Origin: Nocardia ignorata NBRC 108230
Lineage (GTDB): Bacteria; Actinomycetota; Actinomycetes; Mycobacteriales; Mycobacteriaceae
Direction of reading: 5' to 3'
NCBI RefSeq assembly: GCF_001612905.1
Contig: NZ_BDBI01000019.1
Coordinates: 1-54,263 of the forward strand
DNA length: 54,263 nt
A program made the position numbers and the translations under genes. The notes beneath the pieces are model-generated. The model had not been told where the DNA came from. It did not search any database and worked only from the letters and a program-made list of their open reading frames with translations. Shown piece after piece: positions 23,985 to 32,333 of this stretch. Each line of letters opens with the position of its first letter. Within the stretch, counting starts at the first letter, position 1.

Positions 23985-24071
23985 TTCGTCACGGTACCGG
24001 GGCGGCCGCGGCGACGCGCCGGAAGCGACCACCCCGATTACCGAATTCCCTTGTGACAGGCGCTGTCCGGA

Positions 24072-25058
24072 TCAGCGGGCGGACCCGTGCAGGGCGATCT
24101 TGCCGTTGCGTCCCGGCGTTTCCGAGGCGACGGCCGCGTCACCGGCCTTGTCGAGGGGGAACTCACCGTCGAGTTCCAGGCGCAATGTGCCGTCGGCGGC
24201 CAGCCCGACCAGTTCGGTGATGAGCCGCACGTAATCGGCGCGGTCGATCTCGGCGCTGCGCTGCTGACCCCAGAAACCCTTCACCACAGCCTGTTTGAAG
24301 ATCACCGCACCGGTGTCGATGACCATCGGCTTGCCCGACAGCGCGCCGAAGGAGATGAGTTCACCACGCGGGGCGAGCAGCGACATCAGCGTGGCCGCGG
24401 CCGGACCGCTGACCTGGTCGACAGCCCGCACGATCGGTTCGCCGCCGGTCACCTCGGTCACCCGGTCGGCCCATCCTTCGCTCTCGGTGTCGAGGACCGG
24501 GCCGTAGCCGAGGTACTCGAGTGCCCGCACCGAACCGGGTCCGCGCACCAGACTCAGCACCCGCACTCCGCGCTGCTTCGCGAACAGGTTGACCTGCCGG
24601 CCGACGGCGCCGTTGGCGGCGTTCACCACGATCCACTGACCCGGCTGCACGGCGAGGTCGTCGAGCAGCATCAGCGCGCTCAACGGCATGGCCAGCAACT
24701 GACAGGCGGTCTCGTCGGGCACCGTCGGCGGCATGGGAACCACCTGGTCGGCGCGCGCGACGAAGTACTCGGCCCACGCGGCCCGCGCCCCGGCCACCGC
24801 GACCCGCTGCCCGACCTGCACCCGATCGGCACCCGGGCCCACCGCGTCGACGACACCGACGGCCTCGGTGCCCGGAATCGCGGGCAGCGGTGGTTTGTAG
24901 CCGTATACCCCGCGCACGATGGCGAGGTCGTGGTTGTGGATGGGTGAGAGCGTCATCGACAGCCGCACCTCACCTGGTCCCGGTTCGGGCACGGGCACGG
25001 TGTGTGCCGCGAGTACGTCCTTCGGCTCCCCGAATCGTTCGATCACCACTGCCTGCAT
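24072..25058 (-). CDS. MDR-family NAD(P)H:quinone oxidoreductase / alcohol dehydrogenase-like
   Basis: 328-aa medium-chain dehydrogenase/reductase of the zinc-independent quinone reductase type. The N-terminal GroES-like domain reads PGPGEVRLSMTLSPIHNHDL and PAIPGTEAVGVVDAVGPGAD. The nucleotide-binding fold contains VVNAANGAVGRQVNLFAKQ (AxxGxxG type). The catalytic zinc cysteine-histidine ligands are not evident. GGAGG is 6 nt before the ATG at 25058. It lies upstream of the P450; a joint redox pathway is possible but unproven. Confidence 0.85.
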   Translation of the reverse strand: MQAVVIERFGEPKDVLAAHTVPVPEPGPGEVRLSMTLSPIHNHDLAIVRGVYGYKPPLPAIPGTEAVGVVDAVGPGADRVQVGQRVAVAGARAAWAEYFVARADQVVPMPPTVPDETACQLLAMPLSALMLLDDLAVQPGQWIVVNAANGAVGRQVNLFAKQRGVRVLSLVRGPGSVRALEYLGYGPVLDTESEGWADRVTEVTGGEPIVRAVDQVSGPAAATLMSLLAPRGELISFGALSGKPMVIDTGAVIFKQAVVKGFWGQQRSAEIDRADYVRLITELVGLAADGTLRLELDGEFPLDKAGDAAVASETPGRNGKIALHGSAR

Positions 25059-25377
25059 GTCCGCCTCCGAAGCTGGTTGCGAGTCGTGCACGATGCGCTC
25101 ATTCTTCCACCGCGCCGCACTTCCCCCGACTCCGCACGGCCCGGTCGCGCGTCTCGCGGCACTCGGCACAGAGGCCGACGGCAGCCCACCTCGGACCACC
25201 TCAGCCCAGGATGCGAGGCTGTGCCGATCGGCCCGTATGAGATATTTCGCCATCGCGTCCGCGCACGATTCGCCCGTGTCAATACGCCGCAAGGGTGACC
25301 GATGCCCCCCGCGGTAGCTCCACCGAATCGGTCTTTCGGGGGACGACCGGCGAGGCACTCGGGCCTACTCTCGGTCC
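25059..25377. other. Divergent intergenic region
   Basis: 319 bp between the MDR gene and the DUF418 gene. The left end holds the MDR ribosome site. The right end holds TACTCT (25366-25371), six bases before the DUF418 start. I see no other gene or dyad. Confidence 0.6.
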
Positions 25378-26595
25378 ATGACAGCCGGAACCCCTTCCCC
25401 CGCGGCATCTTCCGGCCGCCGCATCGGCGAGGTCGACATCCTGCGCGGATTCGCCCTGTTCGGCATTCTGATCACCAATGTGATCATCGCGACCACGCTG
25501 TGGTCCGCCGTCGGCACCCGCGAGGACCCGCGTTCACTGTTCGACGGCACCGCCGATCAGCTGGTCCGCGCCGGCGTCGACGCGCTGTTCACCGGACGTT
25601 TCTACCTGCTGTTCGCGTTCCTGTTCGGATACTCGTTCACCCTGCAGATCGCAGCGGCCCAGCGGGCCGGGGCGCCACCGGTGCGGCGACTGCTGCGGCG
25701 GTGTGCGGCATTGATGGGAATCGGCCTGCTGCACGTGTACTTCCTGTGGGTCGGCGACATCCTCACCCTGTACGCGGCGCTGTGCCTGCTGCTGATCGCC
25801 CTGCGCAAACTCTCCGCCCGCACCGCCGTCATCACCGCGATCGTGCTGTATTCGCTGTGGTCGGTCTTCGCCTTCCTACCCGGAAGCGACACGGGCACGC
25901 TCGGCCTCGGCCTGTTCTTGGACCTGCCGAAGATGTCGGCGGACTACACCGGCAGCTTCGCCGACACCTTCGCCGCCCAGACCTCCGTCGCCCCGGTGTT
26001 CGCGATCCTCATCTGGATAGGCCAGGGCGTGCCGAGCCTGGCGATGTTCCTGCTCGGCATGGTGGCGGGTAAACGCAATCTGTTCGAGGACGCCGCGACC
26101 ATCGCGCGCTGGTCGCCCCGGGCGCTGTGGGTCGGGTTCGGGCTCGGGCTCCCGATCTCGGCCATGACCTTCGCCCAGCTGATGGACTGGTGGCATCCGC
26201 CGGTCCTGGTCCACGGACTTCAATACCTCATCGCGCCCGCCATGACCTTCGCCTATGTCGCGCTGATCCTGCGGCTGGCGGGCTCGCCGCGCACCGGCCG
26301 GTATCTCGCCGCGCTCGCGCCCGCCGGGCGGATGGCGGCCACCAACTACATCGGTCAGTCGGTGGTGCTGATGGTGGTCTACACCGGATACGGTTTCGCC
26401 CTCGCCGATACCGTCGCGCCGCCGGTGGTCGTGCTCGTCGCGCTGGTCACCTTCGCCGCCCAGCTCGCGCTCAGTGCCTGGTGGTTGCGTCACCATCCCT
26501 ACGGTCCGGTGGAATGGGTGTTGCGCGCCGCCACCTATCTGACAGTGCCCGCCTGGAGGAAACCGAAAGCGGCTGCGGCGCAGCCTGTTCGATGA
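25378..26595 (+). CDS. DUF418 membrane protein
   Basis: 405-aa polytopic membrane protein of the DUF418 family. It opens with the family signature IGEVDILRGFALFGILITNV, contains FYLLFAFLFGYSF, and has the C-terminal DUF418 block (GRMAATNYIGQSVVLMVVYTG through YGPVEWVLRAATYL). About ten hydrophobic helices. The family is related to acyltransferase-type membrane proteins but its biochemical role is not established. The start follows a TACTCT hexamer by six bases, suggesting a leaderless message. Convergent with the TetR gene, 1 bp apart. Confidence 0.88.
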   Translation: MTAGTPSPAASSGRRIGEVDILRGFALFGILITNVIIATTLWSAVGTREDPRSLFDGTADQLVRAGVDALFTGRFYLLFAFLFGYSFTLQIAAAQRAGAPPVRRLLRRCAALMGIGLLHVYFLWVGDILTLYAALCLLLIALRKLSARTAVITAIVLYSLWSVFAFLPGSDTGTLGLGLFLDLPKMSADYTGSFADTFAAQTSVAPVFAILIWIGQGVPSLAMFLLGMVAGKRNLFEDAATIARWSPRALWVGFGLGLPISAMTFAQLMDWWHPPVLVHGLQYLIAPAMTFAYVALILRLAGSPRTGRYLAALAPAGRMAATNYIGQSVVLMVVYTGYGFALADTVAPPVVVLVALVTFAAQLALSAWWLRHHPYGPVEWVLRAATYLTVPAWRKPKAAAAQPVR

Positions 26596-26596
26596 C

Positions 26597-27289
26597 CTAG
26601 CCGGACCGGTCGGCGCGCGCGGCGAAACCGTCGCAGAGCGCGTCGAGGCCGAGGTAGAGCAGATCCTGCGAGGTCAGCTCGCTCACGCCCGCGCCCTCCA
26701 GGTCCGCCAAGGCGGGCGGCACCGGGAACTGTGGTGTGCCTTCCAGCAGATCGCGCAGACCGTTGGGGTCGTCGGTCGCGGTGCGCTTGTCGGCGAGCAG
26801 GGCGCCACCGACCACCGGCAGGCTCGCGCCCGAGATGTAGTTCCACACCGTGAATGCCATGGTCGTGGCCTCGCGCGCCGACACCTCGAGCTCGCGCAGG
26901 CCCGCCACCAGCCACGCCAGGCTCGCCAGCCCCTGGGGGCCGAAGCTGTAGCGGGGGACCGCGAAGGTCAGCAGCACCCACGGATGCTGCTGGTAGAGCT
27001 GCCAATCGATCTCCGCGGCGATGCGCACCCGGTCGCGCCAGGTCCAGTTCTGCCCGGTCGGGTCGGGATAGGGGTGCCGGGCGGCGATCTCGTCGGTCAT
27101 GGCCGCGATCAGTTCGTCCTTGCTGTCCACGTGCCGATACAGCGACATGGTCCCCACCGCGAGCCGATCGGCGATGCGCCGCATCGACACCGCGTCGAGG
27201 CCGTCGGCGTCGGCGAGGGCGATCGCGGCGTCGACGATCGCCGCCCTGGTGAGCTTGGCCTCAGTCATCCCATGACTCACTTTCGTCAT
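26597..27289 (-). CDS. TetR-family repressor with TetR_C-type domain
   Basis: 230-aa regulator. The HTH is LTRAAIVDAAIALADADGLD then MRRIADRLAVGTMSLYRHVD, with the C-terminal ligand domain from about residue 75. The arrangement is that of tetracycline-repressor-like regulators, and it is divergent from a drug-efflux-type MFS transporter. Two starts are possible, 27289 (used) and 27268 (MTEAKLTR). Dyads at 27303-27337 lie between the two genes and are the likely operators, so it probably represses the transporter and itself. Confidence 0.85.
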   Translation of the reverse strand: MTKVSHGMTEAKLTRAAIVDAAIALADADGLDAVSMRRIADRLAVGTMSLYRHVDSKDELIAAMTDEIAARHPYPDPTGQNWTWRDRVRIAAEIDWQLYQQHPWVLLTFAVPRYSFGPQGLASLAWLVAGLRELEVSAREATTMAFTVWNYISGASLPVVGGALLADKRTATDDPNGLRDLLEGTPQFPVPPALADLEGAGVSELTSQDLLYLGLDALCDGFAARADRSG

Positions 27290-27302
27290 CCGGTCTTAAT
27301 GC

Positions 27303-27337
27303 GTACACTGTACCGGTGCCTCGCGTACGCCGTACGC
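27303..27337. promoter_or_regulatory. TetR operators between repressor and MFS gene
   Basis: A perfect 15-bp dyad GCGTAC-GCC-GTACGC (27323-27337) and a shorter GTAC-ACT-GTAC (27303-27313) share the GTAC half-site. Both lie in the 70-bp divergent region. Confidence 0.65.
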
Positions 27338-27359
27338 ATACCCTGGGAAGGAACTCGGA

Positions 27360-28829
27360 ATGACGAAGCTGGAACCGGCGGTGCCCACCGCAGTCGCCGG
27401 TGGACGCCGCGCATGGCTCGGATTGGGCGTGCTGCTGCTGCCGGTGCTGCTGGTGTCGATGGACATCTCGGTGCTGTTCCTCGCCATGCCGACCCTGACG
27501 AGCGACCTCGACCCCACCGCCTCCCAGCAGCTGTGGATTCTCGACATCTACGGATTCATGCTGGCCGGCCTGCTCATCACGATGGGCAATCTCGGTGACC
27601 GGATCGGCAGGCGCAATATCCTGCTCGCCGGCGCGGCCGTGTTCGGTGTGGCATCGGTGCTCGCCGCGTTCGCGCCGAGCGCCCCGATCCTCATCGCCGC
27701 GCGCGTGCTGATGGGTATCGGCGGTGCGACCCTGCTGCCGTCGAGCCTGGCGCTGATCTCCACGCTCTTCCCAGACGCCCGCAGGCGCGCCACCGCCATC
27801 GGCATCTGGACGGCATTCTTCGCGGGCGGTTCGGCCGTCGGCCCGATCATCGGCGGCCTGCTGCTGCACCACTTCTGGTGGGGTTCGGTGTTCCTCATCA
27901 ATATCCCGGTGCTCGCGATCCTGCTGCTGTTCGGACCGTTCCTGCTGCCCGAGCACCGCTCCACGACTCTCGGCCCGATCGATCTGCCGAGCGTGGCGCT
28001 GTCGATCGGCGGCATCCTGCCGGTGGTCTACGGCATCAAGCACATCGCCGCCGACGGATTCGATCTCGTCTCGCTGGTGATCGCGGCCATCGGTGCGGTG
28101 CTGCTCGTGCTGTTCGTGCGCAGGCAGCGTCATCTCAGCGAACCGCTGCTCGACCTGTCGCTGTTCACCCGGCCGCTGTTCCGGGTCGCGATCGGCGCCA
28201 GCATGGCGGGCATGATGTCGCTGGCCGCGATGAGCTACCTGACCAGCGTGTATCTGCAGTCGGTCACCGGGCGTGACCCGTTGCAGGCCGCGCTGCTCGG
28301 CATTCCGATGGCGGTGGCGGTGTTCGTCTGCTCGATGAGCGGGGCGAATCTCGGGTTGCGGATCGGAGTCCGGGCCGCGTTCACCCTGGCGCTCGTCGCG
28401 TCGGCGGTGGGCAATCTGATGCTGCTCGGCGTCGGTGTCGACGGCGGGTCGGCCTGGTACGTCGCCGGTTCGGTGATCGCCGGTGTCGGATACGGCATCT
28501 CCTTCACCCTGGTGTCGGATGTGGCGGTGTCGGCGGTACCTGCCGAGCGTGCGGGTTCGGCGGTCGGAATCTCGGAGACCAGCTTCGAACTCGGCAACGC
28601 GCTCGGGCTCGCGCTGCTCGGTTCGCTGGCGGCGCTGGTGTTCCGCTCCGGCGGCGACTTCGACGAAACGCTGGGGGAGACCCTCGCGCACTCCGGTGGC
28701 AATGCGGGCCTGGCCCACGCCGCTCGCGAATCGTTCGTCAGCGGCATGCATGTCGCCACCACGTGCGGCGCGTTGCTGCTGCTGGCGATGGCCGCGCTGG
28801 CGTGGCGTTCGGCGCGATCGACTCGCTGA
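27360..28829 (+). CDS. MFS drug-efflux transporter (EmrB/QacA type)
   Basis: 489-aa major facilitator with about 14 transmembrane helices, the DHA2 arrangement. Motif A reads GNLGDRIGRRNILLAG, motif B-like IAARVLMGIGGATLLPSSLA, and motif C-like GGSAVGPIIGGLLL. TM1 contains SMDISVLFLAMPTL, with the acidic residue typical of drug/proton antiporters. GGGAAGGAA precedes the ATG. It is divergent from and presumably regulated by the TetR protein. Substrate probably a lipophilic drug or cationic compound, by family. Confidence 0.9.
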   Translation: MTKLEPAVPTAVAGGRRAWLGLGVLLLPVLLVSMDISVLFLAMPTLTSDLDPTASQQLWILDIYGFMLAGLLITMGNLGDRIGRRNILLAGAAVFGVASVLAAFAPSAPILIAARVLMGIGGATLLPSSLALISTLFPDARRRATAIGIWTAFFAGGSAVGPIIGGLLLHHFWWGSVFLINIPVLAILLLFGPFLLPEHRSTTLGPIDLPSVALSIGGILPVVYGIKHIAADGFDLVSLVIAAIGAVLLVLFVRRQRHLSEPLLDLSLFTRPLFRVAIGASMAGMMSLAAMSYLTSVYLQSVTGRDPLQAALLGIPMAVAVFVCSMSGANLGLRIGVRAAFTLALVASAVGNLMLLGVGVDGGSAWYVAGSVIAGVGYGISFTLVSDVAVSAVPAERAGSAVGISETSFELGNALGLALLGSLAALVFRSGGDFDETLGETLAHSGGNAGLAHAARESFVSGMHVATTCGALLLLAMAALAWRSARSTR

Positions 28830-28970
28830 CGACAGGTAGCGGCGGTCGGCGCTGACGACCCGGCTGACACGACCGGTCGCGGCGTGCTCGCTTGGCGGTC
28901 GGCGCGCTGATACGACCGGTGGTGACGGTCGGCGCGATCGTCTGGCTGACGCGTGCGGTGGCGGCGCACC
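28807..28970. repeat. Degenerate short repeats at and after the MFS 3' end
   Basis: Four copies of G(G/T)TCGGCGC at 28807, 28844, 28897 and 28927, each followed by a CTGACGAC-like segment; the first lies in the last codons of the MFS gene. The units are 30-53 bp apart and imperfect. They look like decayed duplications of the gene end. Confidence 0.5.
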
Positions 28971-28990
28971 ATGGGAGCGCCGCCACCGCA
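28954..28990. terminator. Terminator hairpin between MFS gene and ureF
   Basis: Perfect 14-bp stem TGCGGTGGCGGCGC / GCGCCGCCACCGCA with a 9-nt loop, 125 bp past the MFS stop and 94 bp before ureF. It isolates ureFGD from upstream transcription. Confidence 0.75.
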
Positions 28991-29071
28991 ATCCGCCGCG
29001 CTCGCTGTGAGGACTACCACCCGGCGCTCGGTCGGAGTCGGCTCGCCGCGCGTCCTGGAGTCGGCTTTGCA

Positions 29072-29077
29072 TAGGAT
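29072..29077 (+). promoter_or_regulatory. -10 element for leaderless ureF
   Basis: TAGGAT ends six bases before the ureF ATG, so the transcript would start at or beside the start codon. No Shine-Dalgarno sequence precedes ureF. No good -35 is seen. Confidence 0.5.
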
Positions 29078-29083
29078 CGTCGG

Positions 29084-29881
29084 ATGCGAAACGAGGGTGC
29101 GACGGGCCTGGCGACATTGCTCGCCCTCGCCGATTCGCGCCTGCCCATCGGCGGGCACGTGCATTCCGGCGGTGTGGAAGAGGCTGTGGCCTCGGGGCTG
29201 TTGCGCGACGTCGCGAGTGTCGAGCTCTACCTGCGCCGGCGCATCGCCACCACCGGACTGGTGACGGCGTCACTGGCCGCCGCGGTGTGCGCGGGCACGC
29301 TCGCCCCCGACCGTGCCGACCTCGAAACCGATGCTCGCACGCCATCTCCCGCCGCGCGCGCCGCGTCTCGCGCCCAGGGTCGCGGCCTTCTGAGACTCGC
29401 CAAACAGCTCTGGCCGAACCCGGTCGAAGCACGCTCGTCCGGCCGCACGGCGATGGTCGGCGACGACGCGCGGTCGGCGCACCACAGCGATCCGACCGAT
29501 CTGCTCGATACCGGCACGCTGGGGAGCGGAGACAGCTTCGGGGGGCGCCCCGGCGAGAGCGCCTATTTGAATTGGGCGGCGGTCGGCACACGCCCGCACA
29601 TGTCGACGGTGTTCGGCATGGTCGGGCTGGCGTGTGGTGCGAGTGCCGAGGAACTCGCGGGCGTCGTCGTGTACACCACGCTGACCGGTGCCGCGACCGC
29701 CGCCCAGCGCCTCCTCGCCCTCGACCCCGCCGCCATCGCGGCGAGCACACTGCGCCTGGCACCCCTGTGCGACCGGGTCGCCGCCGAGGCTGCCACGGAG
29801 TTGGCCGCGCTGTCGGACCCGTTGCAGGACGCGCTCGCCGAACGTCACCTCCACCGCGACATGCCACTGTTCGCGTCCTGA
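29084..29881 (+). CDS. ureF: Urease accessory protein UreF, with internal insertion
   Basis: UreF forms the UreD-UreF-UreG complex that loads nickel into urease. The N-terminus ATLLALADSRLPIGGHVHSGG and the middle TDARTPSPAARAASRAQGRGL are canonical, as is the C-terminus LSDPLQDALAERHLHRDMPL. At 265 aa it is some 50 residues longer than the M. tuberculosis protein. The extra part lies at about residues 112-165, between LRLAKQLWP and GTRPHMS, and is polar, Gly/Ser/Asp-rich and probably a disordered loop. The gene starts a ureF-ureG-ureD unit cut off from ureABC by 11 kb. Confidence 0.93.
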   Translation: MRNEGATGLATLLALADSRLPIGGHVHSGGVEEAVASGLLRDVASVELYLRRRIATTGLVTASLAAAVCAGTLAPDRADLETDARTPSPAARAASRAQGRGLLRLAKQLWPNPVEARSSGRTAMVGDDARSAHHSDPTDLLDTGTLGSGDSFGGRPGESAYLNWAAVGTRPHMSTVFGMVGLACGASAEELAGVVVYTTLTGAATAAQRLLALDPAAIAASTLRLAPLCDRVAAEAATELAALSDPLQDALAERHLHRDMPLFAS

Positions 29882-29902
29882 TCCCGAGATGAAGGAGTTC
29901 CC

Positions 29903-30610
29903 ATGCCGCCGCACCTGATCGATGGTGAACCGCACGATCACAGCCACGACCGGCCCAAGCGCGATCGGGTTCCCGGTGAGGCGCTGCGCGTCGGCATCGG
30001 CGGCCCGGTCGGCTCGGGCAAGACCGCGCTGGTCGCGGCGCTGTGCAGGCAGCTGCGCGACGAGCTCTCGCTCGCGGTGCTGACCAACGACATCTACACC
30101 ACCGAGGACGCCGACTTCCTGCGCCGCCACGCGGTGCTGCCCGACGAGCGGATCACCGCCGTGCAGACGGGCGGCTGCCCGCACACCGCCATCCGCGACG
30201 ACATCACCGCCAACCTCGACGCCATCGACGACCTGGTCGCGGCCAACCCGCCGCTGGACCTGATCCTCGTCGAATCCGGCGGCGACAACCTCACCGCCAC
30301 CTTCTCCTCCGGCCTGATCGACGTGCAGATCTTCGTGATCGACGTGGCGGGCGGCGACAAGGTGCCGCGTAAGGGCGGCCCCGGTGTCACCTTCTCCGAC
30401 CTGCTCGTGGTGAACAAGACCGACCTCGCCCCGCTGGTCGGCGCCGACCTCGGGGTGATGGAGCACGACGCCGCCAAGGTGCGCGAGGGCAGGCCGACCG
30501 CCCTGATCTCGCTCACCGAGGACCCCGCCGCCACCCCCGTGCTCGCCTGGGTGCGCGAACAGTTGCGCGTGGTCGCCGAGCAGGACGCGGCCGCGGGCGT
30601 TGCGCACTGA
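29903..30610 (+). CDS. ureG: Urease accessory GTPase UreG
   Basis: 235-aa SIMIBI GTPase that powers nickel insertion into urease. A His-rich N-terminus (HDHSHD, residues 11-16) can bind metal. The P-loop GGPVGSGKT is at 33-41, the metal-binding Cys-Pro-His is in QTGGCPHTAIRDD, and the guanine-specificity motif is VVNKTDLAP. Start ATG 29903, 21 bp after ureF; the 3' end overlaps ureD by 11 bp. No ureE is present, as in mycobacteria, so the UreG histidines may serve for nickel storage. Confidence 0.97.
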   Translation: MPPHLIDGEPHDHSHDRPKRDRVPGEALRVGIGGPVGSGKTALVAALCRQLRDELSLAVLTNDIYTTEDADFLRRHAVLPDERITAVQTGGCPHTAIRDDITANLDAIDDLVAANPPLDLILVESGGDNLTATFSSGLIDVQIFVIDVAGGDKVPRKGGPGVTFSDLLVVNKTDLAPLVGADLGVMEHDAAKVREGRPTALISLTEDPAATPVLAWVREQLRVVAEQDAAAGVAH

Positions 30611-31265
30611 ATTGAGCATCGTCGCCGCACCGGGCCGCCTGCCGCGCATCGAGGCGATCGGCGGCTTGGCCGGGCGACACACCGGCGCCGATACCGTGCA
30701 CCTGATCGGCACCGCCGCCACCCCACTCGGTGGCGACGAACTCGACATCCGGGTGGTCGTGCTGCCCGGCGCGCGACTGGTGGTCCGCTCGGTCGCGGCG
30801 ACGATCGCCCTGCCCAGCGTCGCGAACCCACGGTCGTCGGCGCGCTGGCACTTCGAGGTCGGAGCGGAGGCGGAACTGGATTTCGATCCGGAGCCGACGA
30901 TCGTGGCGGGCGGGGCACATCATCACGCGGTCACCACGGTCGCGCTCGGCGCCGGGGCGCGCGTGCGATTGCGGGAACGGGTGCAGCTGGGTCGCAGCGG
31001 CGAGGACGGCGGCGGCTGGCGTGGCGACCTGATCGCCGATGTCGGGGAGGTGCCGCTGGTGCGCCACCGGCTCGAACTCGGGGCAGGCGCGTCGACCGAC
31101 GATCGGCTGCGCGGACCGCGAGCACTCGACAGCGAACTGATCTACCCGGACGAACGTCCCGCCTGGTCCGACGGCCTCGACACCGTCCGGCTGCCCTTGG
31201 CCGCTGGCGGCTCGCTCGCGACGAGTACGGGCGCGCGCCTGCGCGCTCCGGTAGCTGTCGGGTAG
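30600..31265 (+). CDS. ureD: Urease accessory protein UreD
   Basis: 221-aa UreD/UreH scaffold protein of the nickel-loading complex. Family features: VHLIGTAATPLGGDELDIRV, then FDPEPTIVAGGAHHHAVT and LRERVQLGRSGEDGGGW. The start is a TTG at 30600 inside the end of ureG (overlap 11 bp), giving tight coupling; a second TTG at 30612 is possible. It closes the ureFGD unit and is followed by a hairpin. Confidence 0.93.
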   Translation: MRTELSIVAAPGRLPRIEAIGGLAGRHTGADTVHLIGTAATPLGGDELDIRVVVLPGARLVVRSVAATIALPSVANPRSSARWHFEVGAEAELDFDPEPTIVAGGAHHHAVTTVALGAGARVRLRERVQLGRSGEDGGGWRGDLIADVGEVPLVRHRLELGAGASTDDRLRGPRALDSELIYPDERPAWSDGLDTVRLPLAAGGSLATSTGARLRAPVAVG

Positions 31266-31271
31266 CCGAAA

Positions 31272-31307
31272 GGTGGTAGGAGCCGGGCTTTCCCGACTCC
31301 CACCACC
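31272..31307. terminator. Bidirectional hairpin between ureD and secreted-protein gene
   Basis: 16-nt arms GGTGGTAGGAGCCGGG and CCCGACTCCCACCACC with two mismatches and a 4-nt loop, starting six bases after the ureD stop, between convergent genes. Confidence 0.7.
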
Positions 31308-31322
31308 CGGTGTGTCCGACGA

Positions 31323-32156
31323 TCAAGCGATGGACAGCTCCGCTTCCGCCGTGGCGTCGGCGCCGTGCGCGTCGACCGTGTCGGGTGTCATGCCGCGCGG
31401 CGGCGCGAGGAACCCGTTGGCGGCACCCACCGCGGCGCCGACTCCGGCCCCGACGATCGTGGCGGGCACCGACACGGCCATGTACCCGGCCATCCCGCCA
31501 AGGATCGGGCCCGCGACCAACCCGACCGGCAGGAACACCACGCCCGCGACCAACCCGGCCACGGCACCCACCGTGCTCGCCATCATGGCGGCCGGGATCG
31601 CCACGGTGGAACCGACCGCCGCGCCCCGTGCCGCCGTACCGATGGTCGACTCGGCGATCCGGTCCGAGCGGCTGCGCTCGAGCCCGACCGAGTCGAGGAA
31701 AGTCGCCAGATTCGCCTCGGTGACCGCCGAGGCGTCGTTGATCTGGATCGACGTCTCGACCGGAACGAAGTCGGGCACCGGAACCTGCTGGTCACCGAAG
31801 CGGAACTGGCCCGGCGGCGGCAGGATCGGCGGAACCGGCGCCACCGCGGTCGGCAGATGCAGCGGGCCGACCGGAGACAGGTAATCGGTCTCCGGGCCCG
31901 TGCGTGCCCACGGCAGCGAGCTGCGCGTGTTCGCGGGTTTCGGCGCGGTCACATAAGGGGCGGCATTGGGCGCGACCGCGTCGTACTCCGGTGCGATCGG
32001 CTGCTGTTCGGGCTGCGTCACCGCCGCCTGCGCGGGATCGGCATTCGCGGTGCCCGTGCCGATCAGGGCCATGACCAGGGGTACCGCTCCCGCCGCGACG
32101 ACCGAACCGACCTTCTGTCGCTGCGGGCTCGGCGCCCTGTGTTTCCCCGTCGCCAT
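31323..32156 (-). CDS. Secreted protein with Gly/Ala-rich hydrophobic C-terminal region
   Basis: 277-aa exported protein. The signal peptide is RQKVGSVVAAGAVPLVMALI with a cut after TANA. A Pro-rich extracellular stretch (residues about 45-125, with LPWARTGPETDYLSPVGPLH) is followed by a domain of about 50 residues and then long Gly/Ala/Val-rich hydrophobic segments (ARGAAVGSTVAIPAAMMAST and VSVPATIVGAGVGAAVGAAN) that could span a membrane. AAAGGTGAT precedes the ATG. I do not recognise a named family; envelope location is likely. Confidence 0.65.
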   Translation of the reverse strand: MATGKHRAPSPQRQKVGSVVAAGAVPLVMALIGTGTANADPAQAAVTQPEQQPIAPEYDAVAPNAAPYVTAPKPANTRSSLPWARTGPETDYLSPVGPLHLPTAVAPVPPILPPPGQFRFGDQQVPVPDFVPVETSIQINDASAVTEANLATFLDSVGLERSRSDRIAESTIGTAARGAAVGSTVAIPAAMMASTVGAVAGLVAGVVFLPVGLVAGPILGGMAGYMAVSVPATIVGAGVGAAVGAANGFLAPPRGMTPDTVDAHGADATAEAELSIA

Positions 32157-32287
32157 AGATCACCTTTCATCCGGGGGATTTGGTCACACATATGACCTCC
32201 GACATTCGGACCGGTGCGGTGGGCGGATGGGTCCGAAACGTCGGCAGCCCGCAATATCGGTGTGCCGGAAGGTAACCGGAGACGACA

Positions 32288-32319
32288 AAGCCGGATGGTT
32301 CGAGGGAACCATCCGGCTT
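32288..32319. terminator. Terminator of ndh
   Basis: Perfect 14-bp stem AAGCCGGATGGTTC / GAACCATCCGGCTT with a 4-nt loop, 15 bp downstream of the ndh stop on the minus strand. Confidence 0.85.
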
Positions 32320-32333
32320 CTCGGGCAGGTGTA

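Noticed and set aside
27261..29867. 868-codon minus-strand frame opposite the MFS and ureF genes
   Set aside because: Low-complexity Arg/Gln/His-rich translation; both genes on the plus strand are well supported.
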